Part shown: positions 1-8,973 of the stretch, in pieces | Layout: each line of letters opens with the position of its first letter | Numbering within the stretch: the first letter of the stretch is position 1 | Origin: Deltaproteobacteria bacterium | GTDB lineage: Bacteria; Desulfobacterota; Desulfuromonadia; Desulfuromonadales; Geopsychrobacteraceae | Length of the DNA: 64,000 bases | NCBI GenBank assembly: GCA_024280485.1 | Contig: JAJRQB010000056.1 | Coordinates: 1-64,000 of the forward strand | Direction: 5' to 3' | Notes under the pieces: generated by a model | Databases searched by the model: none | What the model saw: the letters and a program-made list of their open reading frames with translations, nothing else | What the model was told of the DNA's origin: nothing | Made by a program: the position numbers and the translations under genes

Positions 1-29
1 CCATGGACAGAAAATGTTCATGGTTTTTT
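1..29 (+). terminator. Rho-independent terminator of the upstream, unseen gene
   Basis: CCATGGACA (1-9) pairs with TGTTCATGG (15-23) through one G-U wobble, with loop GAAAA and six T residues at 24-29. The stem may extend left of the window edge. It ends the transcript of a gene outside the window and lies only 27 bp before the aminotransferase start. Confidence 0.75.
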
Positions 30-55
30 CGTATCTGAATAACGGGAGAGATAAC

Positions 56-1396
56 ATGCGTAACAACATCGTGCATATCGGTGCCGGAGAGCTGACCTAC
101 GAAATCCGGGCGATTGTCGAAATCGCTGAAAAGATGAACCGCTTTGGCCTCAAAACAAATATGGAGAACATTGGAGATCCGATCGCCAAGGGTGAGAAGA
201 TCCCCCTTTGGATGAAAGAGATTGTTGCTGATCTGGCGATGCAAGACTGTTCCTACGGTTATTGCGCAACTAAAGGACTTCTCGGGACTCGTCAGTTTCT
301 GGCTGAGATGACCAATGTTCGCGGCAAGGCACAGATCACCCCGGAAGATATTATCTTCTTCAACGGCTTAGGCGATGCGATTCAGAAGGTTTATGGCCTC
401 TTGCGCCGTGAAGCACGAGTCATTGGACCTTCCCCCACATATTCAACTCACTCTTCGGCCGAGGGAGCACACGCCGGTCAACCGCCGGTCACCTATCGGC
501 TTGATCCAGACAACAATTGGTATCCCGATCTCGACGACCTACGCCTGTCGGTCAAATATAATCCAGGGATTTCGGCGATTCTGATCATCAATCCCGACAA
601 TCCGACCGGAGCGGTCTACCCGGAGAGAATCCTCAAAGAGATGATCGAAATCGCCAGAGAATACGATCTCTTTCTGATCTGCGATGAGATTTACCACAAT
701 ATTGTCTATAACGGAGAGACGACCAAACCGATCTCCGATCTGATTGGCGACTTACCAGCGATTTCGATGAAAGGTATCAGCAAAGAGCTACCTTGGCCCG
801 GCTCCCGCTGCGGCTGGATCGAAATTTACAATGCCGACAAAGACCCAATGTTCGCCCAGTATATTCAGAGTATCCTGAATTCAAAGATGGTCGAAGTTTG
901 CTCAACGACCCTGCCGCAGAAGGCGATCCCTCTAATCCTCAGCCACCCTGAGTATCCGGTCTACCTAGAAGAGCGCAGGCTCCGTTACGAAAAATATTCG
1001 AACATCGCCTATCAGATGCTCAAGACCGTGCCGGGGATCAAGGTCAATCGCACCAATGGTGCATTCTACATGAGTGTCGTTTTCCAGCCGAAAGTCCTTA
1101 ACGCCCAGCAATCCTTACCGATTGAAAATACCGAAGTCCGCAACATGGTTGAGGAGTTGCTCTCTGGCCCCGACATCAACCTCGACAAGCGCTTTGTCTA
1201 TTATCTGCTTGCTTCAACCGGAATCTGTGTGGTGCCAATCTCCTCTTTCTGTACCGAGGAACGTGGTTTTCGAGTAACTCTGCTCGAGATGGATGAGGGT
1301 GAATTTACCCAGATCTTCGAAACCCTCTCAAAGGCAATAACCGACTATCTTTGTTCCGCTGAGCGTCGTACCAAAAATGCAAAAGTGGTAGACTGA
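56..1396 (+). CDS. PLP-dependent aminotransferase, class I/II fold type I
   Basis: A 446-residue aminotransferase of the AspC/alanine aminotransferase superfamily. It should transfer an amino group between an amino acid and a 2-oxoacid in the cytoplasm; the substrate cannot be told. Visible hallmarks are the NPDNPTG segment that contacts the cofactor, the CDEIYHNIVY segment with the PLP-ring Asp and Tyr, and the Schiff-base lysine in SKELPWPGSRCGW (K243) followed by the phosphate-binding Arg. The start at 56 is chosen because GGGAGA sits just upstream. The longer ORF start at 14 would run through the terminator hairpin. The gene is followed after 5 bp by gshA, so the two are probably cotranscribed. 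Confidence 0.9.
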   Translation: MRNNIVHIGAGELTYEIRAIVEIAEKMNRFGLKTNMENIGDPIAKGEKIPLWMKEIVADLAMQDCSYGYCATKGLLGTRQFLAEMTNVRGKAQITPEDIIFFNGLGDAIQKVYGLLRREARVIGPSPTYSTHSSAEGAHAGQPPVTYRLDPDNNWYPDLDDLRLSVKYNPGISAILIINPDNPTGAVYPERILKEMIEIAREYDLFLICDEIYHNIVYNGETTKPISDLIGDLPAISMKGISKELPWPGSRCGWIEIYNADKDPMFAQYIQSILNSKMVEVCSTTLPQKAIPLILSHPEYPVYLEERRLRYEKYSNIAYQMLKTVPGIKVNRTNGAFYMSVVFQPKVLNAQQSLPIENTEVRNMVEELLSGPDINLDKRFVYYLLASTGICVVPISSFCTEERGFRVTLLEMDEGEFTQIFETLSKAITDYLCSAERRTKNAKVVD

Positions 1397-1401
1397 CAAA
1401 G

Positions 1402-2763
1402 ATGAAAAATGATCCTGCCAATCAGCCGATAAAATCAAGAAATGACCTGTTGGGATCCTTGCGTGGAGGGGGACGACCACGTGAAGATTGGGGAATTGGC
1501 CTTGAATCGGAAAAACTGCTCCTCGATGCCAAAACCGGCGAGGCCGCAAGCTATTCTCAAATTCGTGAAATGCTTTCACGGCTTGAAGGCGTTGCTGGCT
1601 GGCAGGGGATCTATGATGACGAGTATCTGGTTGGACTACAGGGCAAACGTTCATCCGTAACTCTGGAACCTGGAGGCCAACTCGAACTATCTGGTCGCCT
1701 CTGTTGCGATATGCACTGTAATCGACGTGATTTGCAGCGCTATGTTCAACAAATCAGCGAACTGGCCCCCGAGTTAGGGCTCTGCATTCTCGGCTTTGGG
1801 ATTCAACCCTTTACTCCACTGGATAAAATCGACTGGCTACCCAAAAAACGTTACGCCATCATGGGCCCCTACATGCTCAAAACCGGCGATATGGGCCAGC
1901 GGATGATGAAGCAGACTGCAGGGACTCAAGTTAACCTCGATTACTTTGACGAGGCAGACTGTGTACGAAAGCTTCGGCTCCTACAGTGGTTGTCCCCGCT
2001 ATTCTACGCACTTTTTGCAAATTCACCACTGCTGGATAGCGTAGACAGCGGCTTCCTTGCCGTCCGCGGAGAAGTCTGGTCACGCACCGACAACGATCGC
2101 TGTGGCCTGATCCCCGCGTTTATGTCGGAGGGGGGTAGCCTTGATGACTATGTCGATTATGCCCTTGCAACACCGCTTTACTTTTTACAGCGTGATAAAC
2201 GACTGATTGACATGACAGACAATCCTGTCACCTTCTCCGAGTTTCTAGAACAGGGAGCGAAGGGTGAGACCGCACTCCTTGGCGACTGGGATCTGCACCT
2301 ATCGACCCTCTTCCCCGAGGTTCGGTTACGACCACAGTTAGAATTACGCACCCCAGACAGCTTACCCCCTGACCTAGCGCTGGCAGTTGCCGCACTGGTT
2401 AAGGGCCTCTTCTACGACGAAACAGCTCTTGCACATGCTGAAAGCTTGCTCAGTGACATAACAAACACCGAGCGCCTTCAACTCTATCCAGACTCATGGC
2501 GACTCGGATTAAACGCCCGCTTTGGTTCTTCAACCCTGCTTGAACTGTCGCGTGAGTTAGTTGCTGAAGCGCGGCAAGGATTGGTTCGCCAGTACCTTCA
2601 AGGATACAACGCTGATGATGAGTCCTCGTTTCTCAACCCATTAGCACCAATCCTGGATAGCGGAAAGACACTCGCTGAATTGGTTCTTGATGGTTGGCAG
2701 GGGAGCAAGCAAGACAAATTCAGACACCTGCGCAATCTCTGTGAGTACCGATTCAGATCTTAG
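1402..2763 (+). CDS. gshA: Glutamate-cysteine ligase, plant type (GCS2 family)
   Basis: A 453-residue protein resembling the GCS2 (plant and alphaproteobacterial) glutamate-cysteine ligases, which make gamma-glutamylcysteine from Glu, Cys and ATP as the first step of glutathione synthesis. Matching parts are the N-terminal GIGLESEKLLLD strand with its metal-binding Glu residues, the GGQLELSG segment, KRYAIMGPYM, and the TAGTQVNLDY segment that lines the active site. No gshB is in the window, so the end product could be gamma-glutamylcysteine rather than glutathione. It starts 5 bp after the aminotransferase stop with only a weak Shine-Dalgarno, which suggests translational coupling. Confidence 0.85.
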   Translation: MKNDPANQPIKSRNDLLGSLRGGGRPREDWGIGLESEKLLLDAKTGEAASYSQIREMLSRLEGVAGWQGIYDDEYLVGLQGKRSSVTLEPGGQLELSGRLCCDMHCNRRDLQRYVQQISELAPELGLCILGFGIQPFTPLDKIDWLPKKRYAIMGPYMLKTGDMGQRMMKQTAGTQVNLDYFDEADCVRKLRLLQWLSPLFYALFANSPLLDSVDSGFLAVRGEVWSRTDNDRCGLIPAFMSEGGSLDDYVDYALATPLYFLQRDKRLIDMTDNPVTFSEFLEQGAKGETALLGDWDLHLSTLFPEVRLRPQLELRTPDSLPPDLALAVAALVKGLFYDETALAHAESLLSDITNTERLQLYPDSWRLGLNARFGSSTLLELSRELVAEARQGLVRQYLQGYNADDESSFLNPLAPILDSGKTLAELVLDGWQGSKQDKFRHLRNLCEYRFRS

Positions 2764-2991
2764 TTCTAATAAAGAACCTGTGTATTTACACAGTCCGACA
2801 ATGTATATCCATATCCGAATATTTGCGTTAACCCACCTGTTATGCAGAAACAAAAACCCGTAGCATAACGACATCAATAGATTGGTGTGGCAGTCGATCT
2901 ATTGATAACAGAACTCATAGTAAGACCCTCCTGTTCTTTATTGAAAAGGCCGGTTTCGGGAATGCCTCCCCCGTAACCGGCCTGTTTTTTT
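2763..2991 (+). ncRNA. Candidate structured RNA between gshA and tkt
   Basis: No convincing ORF here. Four perfect inverted repeats follow one another: GTTCT/AGAAC (2763-2777), CTGTGTA/TACACAG (2778-2793), GTTATGC/GCATAAC (2839-2869) and ATCAATAGAT/ATCTATTGAT (2873-2906). An intrinsic terminator follows. The arrangement could be a small RNA or a structured gshA 3' UTR. No known riboswitch core was recognised and no promoter is assigned. The first hairpin overlaps the gshA stop codon, which favours a 3' UTR. Confidence 0.3.
2947..2991 (+). terminator. Rho-independent terminator
   Basis: AGGCCGGTT (2947-2955) pairs with AACCGGCCT (2975-2983). The stem continues past a T-T mismatch with CGGG/CCCG, and a run of T residues follows. 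It ends the aminotransferase-gshA transcript or the candidate RNA. The remaining 2992-3220 is AT-rich and non-coding; I see no clear promoter for tkt, only an isolated TATAAA at 3162-3167. Confidence 0.8.
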
Positions 2992-3220
2992 ATGTTTTTT
3001 GTAATCGATAAAAACTTACATCTTCTTGTTAAATAAAAAACCTTTCACAGGTCCTCTTCTCCCTTGTTTTTTGGTCGTTTTCCTGTTTCAATGTCTGCTT
3101 CCGACCGGGTTCAAAATCCCCGTTCCGCCGTGTTTTAACCCCCTCTACCGAATGCAAACCATATAAAGTGTTTGTGCTGGTGAGTCTGTTTGAAGTCAGC
3201 CTGCCTCAAAAGGAGTTTTC

Positions 3221-5212
3221 ATGCTGCCGCAAGAATTAGCTGCCCCTGTCGTCAAAGAATCGATCAACACCATCCGGTTGCTTGCCGCCGATGCTGTCGA
3301 GAAGGCAAAATCTGGTCACCCCGGCACTCCAATGGAGGCCGCCCCGATTGCCTACCTGCTCTTTTGTCGTCACCTGCGGCACAATCCAGCTAACCCGGAC
3401 TGGGCCGGCCGCGATCGCTTTATCCTCTCCTGTGGGCATGCTTCGACTCTGATCTACAGCATGTTGCACCTGACAGGCTACGATCTCAGCCTTGACGATA
3501 TTCGCAACTTTCGGCAGGCTGGCAGCAAAACTGCTGGCCATCCCGAATTTGGTCATACCCCCGGAGTCGAAACGACTACCGGCCCTCTGGGTCAAGGTGT
3601 AGCGGTAGCGGTCGGCATGGCAATGGGCAGTCAGTTTCTGTCTGATCAGGTTGATGCTGAACTCTTCAACTACCGGACCTGGGTCATCTGTAGTGACGGC
3701 GACCTGATGGAAGGTGTTTCAGCCGAAGCCGCTTCCCTGGCCGGTCACCTGCAACTGGGCCAATTGAACTACCTCTATCTCGACAACAAGATCACTATCG
3801 AAGGGGATACATCCCTTGCCTTTACTGAGGATGTCGGTGCGCGCTACCTGGCCTGTGGTTGGCATGTTCAGCGGGTCGAAGGGGAGAACCTGGCTGAAAT
3901 TGATGCTGCAATGGAGTGCGCCAAGAATGATCCGCGCCCCTCGCTGATTATTGCCCGAACTCATATCGGCATCGGTGCGCCAAACAAGCAGGATACTGCA
4001 GGCGCCCATGGCGCTCCTCTGGGAACCGATGAGTTGGCCCTGACCAAGCAGGCCTATGGTCGCGACCCGCAGCAGAGCTTCGTAGTGCCGACTGAAGTCG
4101 AAGCACACATGAATACCTGTCTGCAGCGTGGCGCTGACCTGGAAAAAGCCTGGCAGGAACAGCTTGCGGCGAAGAAATCTATCCCCTCTGTTGCTAACTG
4201 GCTGGCAGTCGCTGACGGCGAACTCCCTGCTGGCTGGGGAAGTGAACTTCCTGAATTTTCACCTGAAGACGGAGCCAAGGCGACTCGCCAGGTCAGCGGC
4301 GCTGCAATTCAGGCACTGGCTAAAAAGATTCCATTACTGCTGGGTGGCTCAGCCGACCTGGCTCCTTCAAACAACACTGAAATAAAGGGCGCCGGTTCCT
4401 GGCGACCCGGCAAAAGCGACCGCAATATTCATTATGGTATCCGCGAGCACGCAATGGGCTCAATCCTCAACGGACTGACACACACACCCGGAGTCATCCC
4501 CTTCGCCGGGACTTTCTTCATTTTTGCTGATTATATGCGTCCGCCGATCCGCCTTGCCGCAATGATGGGACTGGCTCCGATTTACGTCATGACCCACGAT
4601 TCGATCGGGCTGGGTGAAGATGGTCCGACTCACCAGCCGGTTGAGCATCTGGCTTCTCTTCGGGCGATGCCGAACCTTACCGTTATCCGTCCTGGCGATG
4701 CCAACGAGACGGTAGAAGCCTGGAAGGCTGCAATTGCAAATCGCCAAGGTCCAACGATGCTGGTTCTGACCCGTCAAGGATTACCGACTGTCGATCGCAA
4801 GGTATTTGCACCCGCAAGTGGCCTGCAACAGGGCGGCTATGTGTTGGCGGCTGAAGAGGGTGACCTGCAGTTGATTCTGATCGCGACCGGCTCAGAAGTC
4901 CAGCATGCCATGGCGGCACGTGAAACTCTGCAAGCCGAAGGCGTCGGCACCCGGGTTGTCTCTCTGCCGAGCTGGGAGCTGTTTGAGACACAGGATCAGA
5001 GCTACCGGGATGCAGTCCTACCGCCATCCTGCAATAAACGGGTTGCGATTGAGGCGGGATCAACCTTCGGCTGGGAACGCTATGTCGGAAATACCGGTAA
5101 AATCATCGGCATGACTAGCTACGGTGCCAGTGCTCCTATTGCAGAGCTAATGGAGCAGTTTGGATTCACCGCCGAGAATCTGTTGGCTGAAGCCCGCAAG
5201 CTACTCGTGTAA
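3221..5212 (+). CDS. tkt: Transketolase
   Basis: A 663-residue transketolase of usual bacterial length. It moves two-carbon ketol units between sugar phosphates in the non-oxidative pentose phosphate pathway. Visible are [11 protein letters not shown] and GPLGQG at the N-terminus, the thiamine diphosphate/metal motif SDGDLMEG (about residues 158-165) ending at DNK, the Pyr-domain segment [15 protein letters not shown] with the catalytic Glu, and [24 protein letters not shown] precedes the ATG at good spacing. The gene stands alone between two terminators. Confidence 0.97.
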   Translation: MLPQELAAPVVKESINTIRLLAADAVEKAKSGHPGTPMEAAPIAYLLFCRHLRHNPANPDWAGRDRFILSCGHASTLIYSMLHLTGYDLSLDDIRNFRQAGSKTAGHPEFGHTPGVETTTGPLGQGVAVAVGMAMGSQFLSDQVDAELFNYRTWVICSDGDLMEGVSAEAASLAGHLQLGQLNYLYLDNKITIEGDTSLAFTEDVGARYLACGWHVQRVEGENLAEIDAAMECAKNDPRPSLIIARTHIGIGAPNKQDTAGAHGAPLGTDELALTKQAYGRDPQQSFVVPTEVEAHMNTCLQRGADLEKAWQEQLAAKKSIPSVANWLAVADGELPAGWGSELPEFSPEDGAKATRQVSGAAIQALAKKIPLLLGGSADLAPSNNTEIKGAGSWRPGKSDRNIHYGIREHAMGSILNGLTHTPGVIPFAGTFFIFADYMRPPIRLAAMMGLAPIYVMTHDSIGLGEDGPTHQPVEHLASLRAMPNLTVIRPGDANETVEAWKAAIANRQGPTMLVLTRQGLPTVDRKVFAPASGLQQGGYVLAAEEGDLQLILIATGSEVQHAMAARETLQAEGVGTRVVSLPSWELFETQDQSYRDAVLPPSCNKRVAIEAGSTFGWERYVGNTGKIIGMTSYGASAPIAELMEQFGFTAENLLAEARKLLV

Positions 5213-5234
5213 ACTTATAAGTCTGAATCGAAAT

Positions 5235-5268
5235 AAAAAAGGGTGGCCCGCATAGGCCACCCTTTTTT
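5235..5268. terminator. Bidirectional terminator between tkt and pepF
   Basis: AAAAAAGGGTGGCC (5235-5248) is the reverse complement of GGCCACCCTTTTTT (5255-5268), with a six-base loop. The A-run and T-run on either side let it stop transcripts from both convergent genes. Confidence 0.9.
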
Positions 5269-5283
5269 ATTCCAATATCATTT

Positions 5284-7062
5284 TCACTCAATGAGCTGCT
5301 TTAACTGCTCGATCATTTCGGCCAGTAAGTCGTAGCCCTGTTGCCAGAATGCAGGGTCATTCAGATCGACATCGAACGGATTGAGCAAATTTTGTGGTGA
5401 AGCACTGCCTCCCGCTTTAAGCAGTTCAAGGTATTTACCAACAAAAGCATCCCCCTGTTGTTGGTATTGCTGGTAGAGAGAGAGCACCAGCAATTCGCCA
5501 AACACGTATGAATAACAATAAAACCGGCTGTGGATGAAATGACTGATATAGCTCCATCCATAGCGGTAGGGCTCAATCATCTCGATATTGTCACCCAGTA
5601 ATTTTTGATTTTCCTGCCACCAGAGTTCGCAATAATCATCTGACGACAGAAGTTTCTCGCCGCGCATTTTATGCGCAGCGAGTTCAAAACGAGTCAGGAC
5701 ATTCTGACGAAAACTCGTTGCGATAATCTCCTCGATCCGCGCGCAGAGCAGTTCGATCTGTACCTGTTTATCCCCCTGCTGTAGCAGCCGACGAGTCAGC
5801 AGCATCTCTCCAAAGACGCTCGCGGTTTCTGCCAATGGTAATGGTGCATTATAGTGACTCAGGTTTTGACCCTGTGAAAGCGAGAAATGCACACCATGCC
5901 CAAGCTCATGTGCGAGAGTCGAGACATCACGCAAAGTTCCGGTGAAATTGAGCATGACGTAAGGCGGCAGCCCCGGCAACATCCCCATACAAAAAGCGCC
6001 ACCACTTTTCCCAGCAGATGGCGGGGCATCGATCCTTTTTTCACTAAAGAAAAGAGCTGCACACTCAGAGAGCTGCGGGGAGAAATCACGAAAGGAATCC
6101 AGAACTAATTTTTGCGCCTCGGAGAAGCTGAACCGCTGATCACTGCCCGGCAGCGGTGCATAGAGATCAGTATTCTTCATGTTATCCAGACCGAGCAGCT
6201 GTTGCTTGAGTCGATAGTAATCACGCGCAAGCGGGTAGTTCTGTTCGCTGACCTTCATCAGCTGCTCGACCATCAGCGGTTCGGTCTCACAGCTGAGATG
6301 GGTTGGAGTCATCAGTTCGGGATAGCCACGCAGATCACCTTCCCGCTCATGATCAAGCAGCAGATTGTTAAAACAGCTGGTAAGAACCAAGGCATGTTCA
6401 CGATGCTTGTTCAAGAAAGTTGAAAATGCTTCCTCGCGGACCTTGTCATCCTGATGATAAAGGTACGCAAGCAGCTCTTCGCCGCTTAGCTCGGAGGAGG
6501 ATTCTTCTGTGGGTCGCGTGAAGCGGTAACTGAAACTGCTCGTCAGTTCATCGAACAGTTGCACAAACCCCTCCTTGCCAGAAAGATCCTTACGTATGAG
6601 CGCCTGCTCGACTTCTTCACTGAGACTGTAGGGTGCACCCTTGCGCAGCTGATGTAAATAATGGGTCCAGGGGCTAAGCTCAGTTTTTTCCAGCAGCAGG
6701 GTAAAAGCTCCTGCTTCAATCTGCAAAATATCCAACTCAAAAAAAATCAATTTTTCACTGATCAAACTGAAGCGTTCGCGGATCTTTGACAACAAAGCCT
6801 GATGACAGGGGGACAGGCTGTCAGCGTAAAAGAGCAATTCTGCAAAAAAATAGGGTTTAAGACCGACCTTTTGCAAATCTTCGTAATCCGCTATCGCTTG
6901 CGAAAGTTCGGCAGCACTAGCAGTGACGATCTGTCCACGCCAGCACTTCTCAAAGGCTTCTGCCAAAGCATTGGCATTATCTAGAGCGGCTTCAATAGCT
7001 GGATCCTCAGCCGAATGATAAAGCAAACCAAGGTCCCAGTTTGGGCCAGTCTTGTTTTCCAT
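5284..7062 (-). CDS. pepF: Oligoendopeptidase F (M3 family metallopeptidase)
   Basis: A cytoplasmic zinc endopeptidase that degrades oligopeptides, 592 residues from the chosen start and typical for PepF. The zinc motif HELGH lies near residues 385-389, and the third ligand is the Glu in SVFGEML about 25 residues later. The C-terminal SYVFGELLVLSLYQ segment is also family-typical. The ATG at 7062 is preferred because GAGTGGA lies eight bases upstream; an in-frame GTG at 7074 would add four residues. It has its own promoter and is convergent with tkt. Confidence 0.93.
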   Translation of the reverse strand: MENKTGPNWDLGLLYHSAEDPAIEAALDNANALAEAFEKCWRGQIVTASAAELSQAIADYEDLQKVGLKPYFFAELLFYADSLSPCHQALLSKIRERFSLISEKLIFFELDILQIEAGAFTLLLEKTELSPWTHYLHQLRKGAPYSLSEEVEQALIRKDLSGKEGFVQLFDELTSSFSYRFTRPTEESSSELSGEELLAYLYHQDDKVREEAFSTFLNKHREHALVLTSCFNNLLLDHEREGDLRGYPELMTPTHLSCETEPLMVEQLMKVSEQNYPLARDYYRLKQQLLGLDNMKNTDLYAPLPGSDQRFSFSEAQKLVLDSFRDFSPQLSECAALFFSEKRIDAPPSAGKSGGAFCMGMLPGLPPYVMLNFTGTLRDVSTLAHELGHGVHFSLSQGQNLSHYNAPLPLAETASVFGEMLLTRRLLQQGDKQVQIELLCARIEEIIATSFRQNVLTRFELAAHKMRGEKLLSSDDYCELWWQENQKLLGDNIEMIEPYRYGWSYISHFIHSRFYCYSYVFGELLVLSLYQQYQQQGDAFVGKYLELLKAGGSASPQNLLNPFDVDLNDPAFWQQGYDLLAEMIEQLKQLIE

Positions 7063-7102
7063 AACAGATTCCACTCTTCATTAGATTTATTGAGTTTTGA
7101 TT

Positions 7103-7132
7103 ACTATGAACATCCCCGAAAAAAACTGTCAA
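7103..7132 (-). promoter_or_regulatory. Predicted sigma70-type promoter for pepF
   Basis: On the minus strand a perfect TTGACA (7127-7132) is followed after 18 bases by CATAGT (7103-7108), placing transcription start roughly 35 bases before the pepF ATG. Confidence 0.5.
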
Positions 7133-7146
7133 CCTCCGCAGTTCTT

Positions 7147-7175
7147 TTGACGATATCCAGAAGTTATGCTATCAG
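7147..7175 (+). promoter_or_regulatory. Possible promoter for the GAF-domain gene
   Basis: TTGACG (7147-7152), a 17-base spacer and TATCAG (7170-7175) lie about 38 bases before the ATG of the GAF gene. The -10 is only a partial match. Confidence 0.35.
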
Positions 7176-7213
7176 ATCTTATCGTCTTTTAGGCATCAAA
7201 GGAGAGTCAGTGA

Positions 7214-7723
7214 ATGGACATCAAGGAATTTTGTCGTAAACTCGATCGTCTGCTCGGCAGCCGTGATCTTCACGGTGAAGGGCTTGACACCGCCATCAAG
7301 GCAATCAGTCAGGGTCTGGCCATCAGCACAGGTGAGATAGCCATCCTTCTCGCGGATGACGACGCTGGTGCTCTCCACTTTCTCTGGCCTCGCGGATTAA
7401 AAAGCTCTGGAACAGTCCCCACTTCCAGTAAAGAATCATTGGCAGCACGGACATACCGTGATGTCAAAGGGACAGTTAATAACCGTTTTTCTGCTATTCG
7501 CCACGCCTCGATCTTCGAAGCCTTGCCTCTCAAAGAACACGGAGGGAAAGCCCTCCCGATTCAGAAAATCATAAGTGTCCCCATCCGTGAGAAAGAGAAC
7601 TGTCTCGGCGTTTTGCAGATATGCCGCAAAGCTGCGGATCGAACTGAAGCTGGCCCTGATTTCACCCCTGCCGAGCTCTTGGGAGCAGGGCTGGTCGCCA
7701 GAACTCTGGCTCGCCATCTGTAG
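7214..7723 (+). CDS. GAF-domain protein
   Basis: A 169-residue soluble protein that looks like one free-standing GAF domain: an N-terminal helix, an ISTGEIAILLADDD strand, the central KIISVPIREKENCLGVLQICRK strands typical of GAF domains, and a C-terminal helix. Such domains bind small ligands or nucleotides or serve as dimerisation modules; nothing here identifies the ligand. There is no attached output domain and no signal peptide. AAAGGAGAG provides a strong ribosome-binding site. The gene lies divergent from pepF and upstream of the Sel1 protein. Confidence 0.7.
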   Translation: MDIKEFCRKLDRLLGSRDLHGEGLDTAIKAISQGLAISTGEIAILLADDDAGALHFLWPRGLKSSGTVPTSSKESLAARTYRDVKGTVNNRFSAIRHASIFEALPLKEHGGKALPIQKIISVPIREKENCLGVLQICRKAADRTEAGPDFTPAELLGAGLVARTLARHL

Positions 7724-7840
7724 GTCAAAACACACAAGATGAATCGCACACAGAAGCGTTGAATACGTGCGGAATTACTGGTAGTTTATATAGAAGTACT
7801 TACTGTTTGGATTTTTTGATATTGAGGGGAGGCTATAGCG

Positions 7841-8941
7841 ATGAGTGGAATGGCTCAATCACATTACCGGCTGGGCATGAATTACTATCATGGCAAAGGG
7901 GTAGAACAGAGCTATACAGAGGCTCTTAAGTGGTTTCAGCTCGCTTCGCAAGAGAACTACTCTCGGGCTTTTTTCATGCTGGGCAGAATGGCGGATACCG
8001 GTAAGGGTTGCGAACAGAACCCAGAAAAAGCAGCCACCTGGTATCGCTTAGCGGCTAACGAAAGATACGCCCGCGCTCAAAATCAATTGGGCCAAGCCTA
8101 TTTCAAAGGGCGTGGTGTAGAAGCAAGCTTTGATGAAGCACTTCAATGGTTTCGGCTTGCCGCTGCACAAAACTTTTCAGACGCCCAGTACAATCTCGGT
8201 TTGATGCATGCCAAAGGGCATGGTGTCCCTAAAAATTTTGCTGAAGCCAAGCGCTGGTGGAGCAAGGCTGCAGAACAAGGAAACCCAAAAGTCCAGTTCA
8301 CTCTTGGTCACATGTCTCTCGTTGGTAAAGGCGTCAAACGCAACTATGCCAAGGCGCGCCAATGGTTCAGGCAAGCATCTGATCAGGGGTTTCCTACTGC
8401 TCAATATCATCTGGGCCTGATGTACGCACGGGGTACTGGTGTCCTGCAGAATTTCAGCGAGGCACGGAAATGGCTCATCAAGGCCGCCGAGCAAAACTAT
8501 GTCGATGCACAGTTTAGCCTTGGCAGTATTCTAACTCGGGGAAATGACGAGATTCGTGACCCTGCAGAGGCCCTGAAATGGTATTTGAAAGCCGCAAAGC
8601 AGAGCCACTTACGGGCAATGGTTGTAGCTGGCCAACTATACGCCAAGGGGATGGGCACAGAGACCAACCTTCAAGAAGCACACCGCTGGTGGCTTGCAGC
8701 CGCAGATGCTGGCAACCCTGATGCACAATTCAACCTCGGCGTGATGTATATCAACGGCAAAGGCGTGACACGCGATTATAACGTAGCGCGTAGCTGGTGG
8801 ACCCGGGCAGCAGATCAGGGACATACCAAATCGCAGTACTGCCTTGGTATTATGTATTCGACCGGAACCGGCGTCGTGCAAGATGTTGATGAAGCGATGA
8901 AGTGGAAAGAAGCTGCAGAGCTCTGGGAAACTCTCGACTAG
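7841..8941 (+). CDS. Sel1-repeat (TPR-like) protein
   Basis: A 366-residue protein made almost wholly of ten tandem Sel1-type repeats of 36 residues, one of 37. Each has the pattern A-x2-LG-x2-Y-x2-G-x-GV-x3-EA-x-W-x3-AA. The repeats form an alpha-solenoid that usually mediates protein-protein contacts. There is no signal peptide or membrane segment, so it is probably cytoplasmic, unlike many exported Sel1 proteins. The start is supported by GAGGGGAGG about seven bases upstream. Its partner is unknown. It ends 32 bp from the convergent rnd. Confidence 0.88.
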   Translation: MSGMAQSHYRLGMNYYHGKGVEQSYTEALKWFQLASQENYSRAFFMLGRMADTGKGCEQNPEKAATWYRLAANERYARAQNQLGQAYFKGRGVEASFDEALQWFRLAAAQNFSDAQYNLGLMHAKGHGVPKNFAEAKRWWSKAAEQGNPKVQFTLGHMSLVGKGVKRNYAKARQWFRQASDQGFPTAQYHLGLMYARGTGVLQNFSEARKWLIKAAEQNYVDAQFSLGSILTRGNDEIRDPAEALKWYLKAAKQSHLRAMVVAGQLYAKGMGTETNLQEAHRWWLAAADAGNPDAQFNLGVMYINGKGVTRDYNVARSWWTRAADQGHTKSQYCLGIMYSTGTGVVQDVDEAMKWKEAAELWETLD

Positions 8942-8973
8942 CCCGCAAATCCTGTCACCTTACATAGATGCTA

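Noticed and set aside
2761-2991. 6S RNA or GEMM riboswitch in the hairpin-rich gap before tkt
   Set aside because: The hairpins are local and consecutive rather than one long bubble-containing stem, and no GEMM core sequence was found; a lone GCAAACC near 3154 is not enough.
3100-3130. tRNA T-arm-like sequence (GGGTTCAAAATCCC followed by TTCCGCC)
   Set aside because: No matching acceptor, D or anticodon arms lie upstream, and the T stem has a mismatch and an overlong loop. At most a remnant of a tRNA end or integration site; not supportable as a gene.
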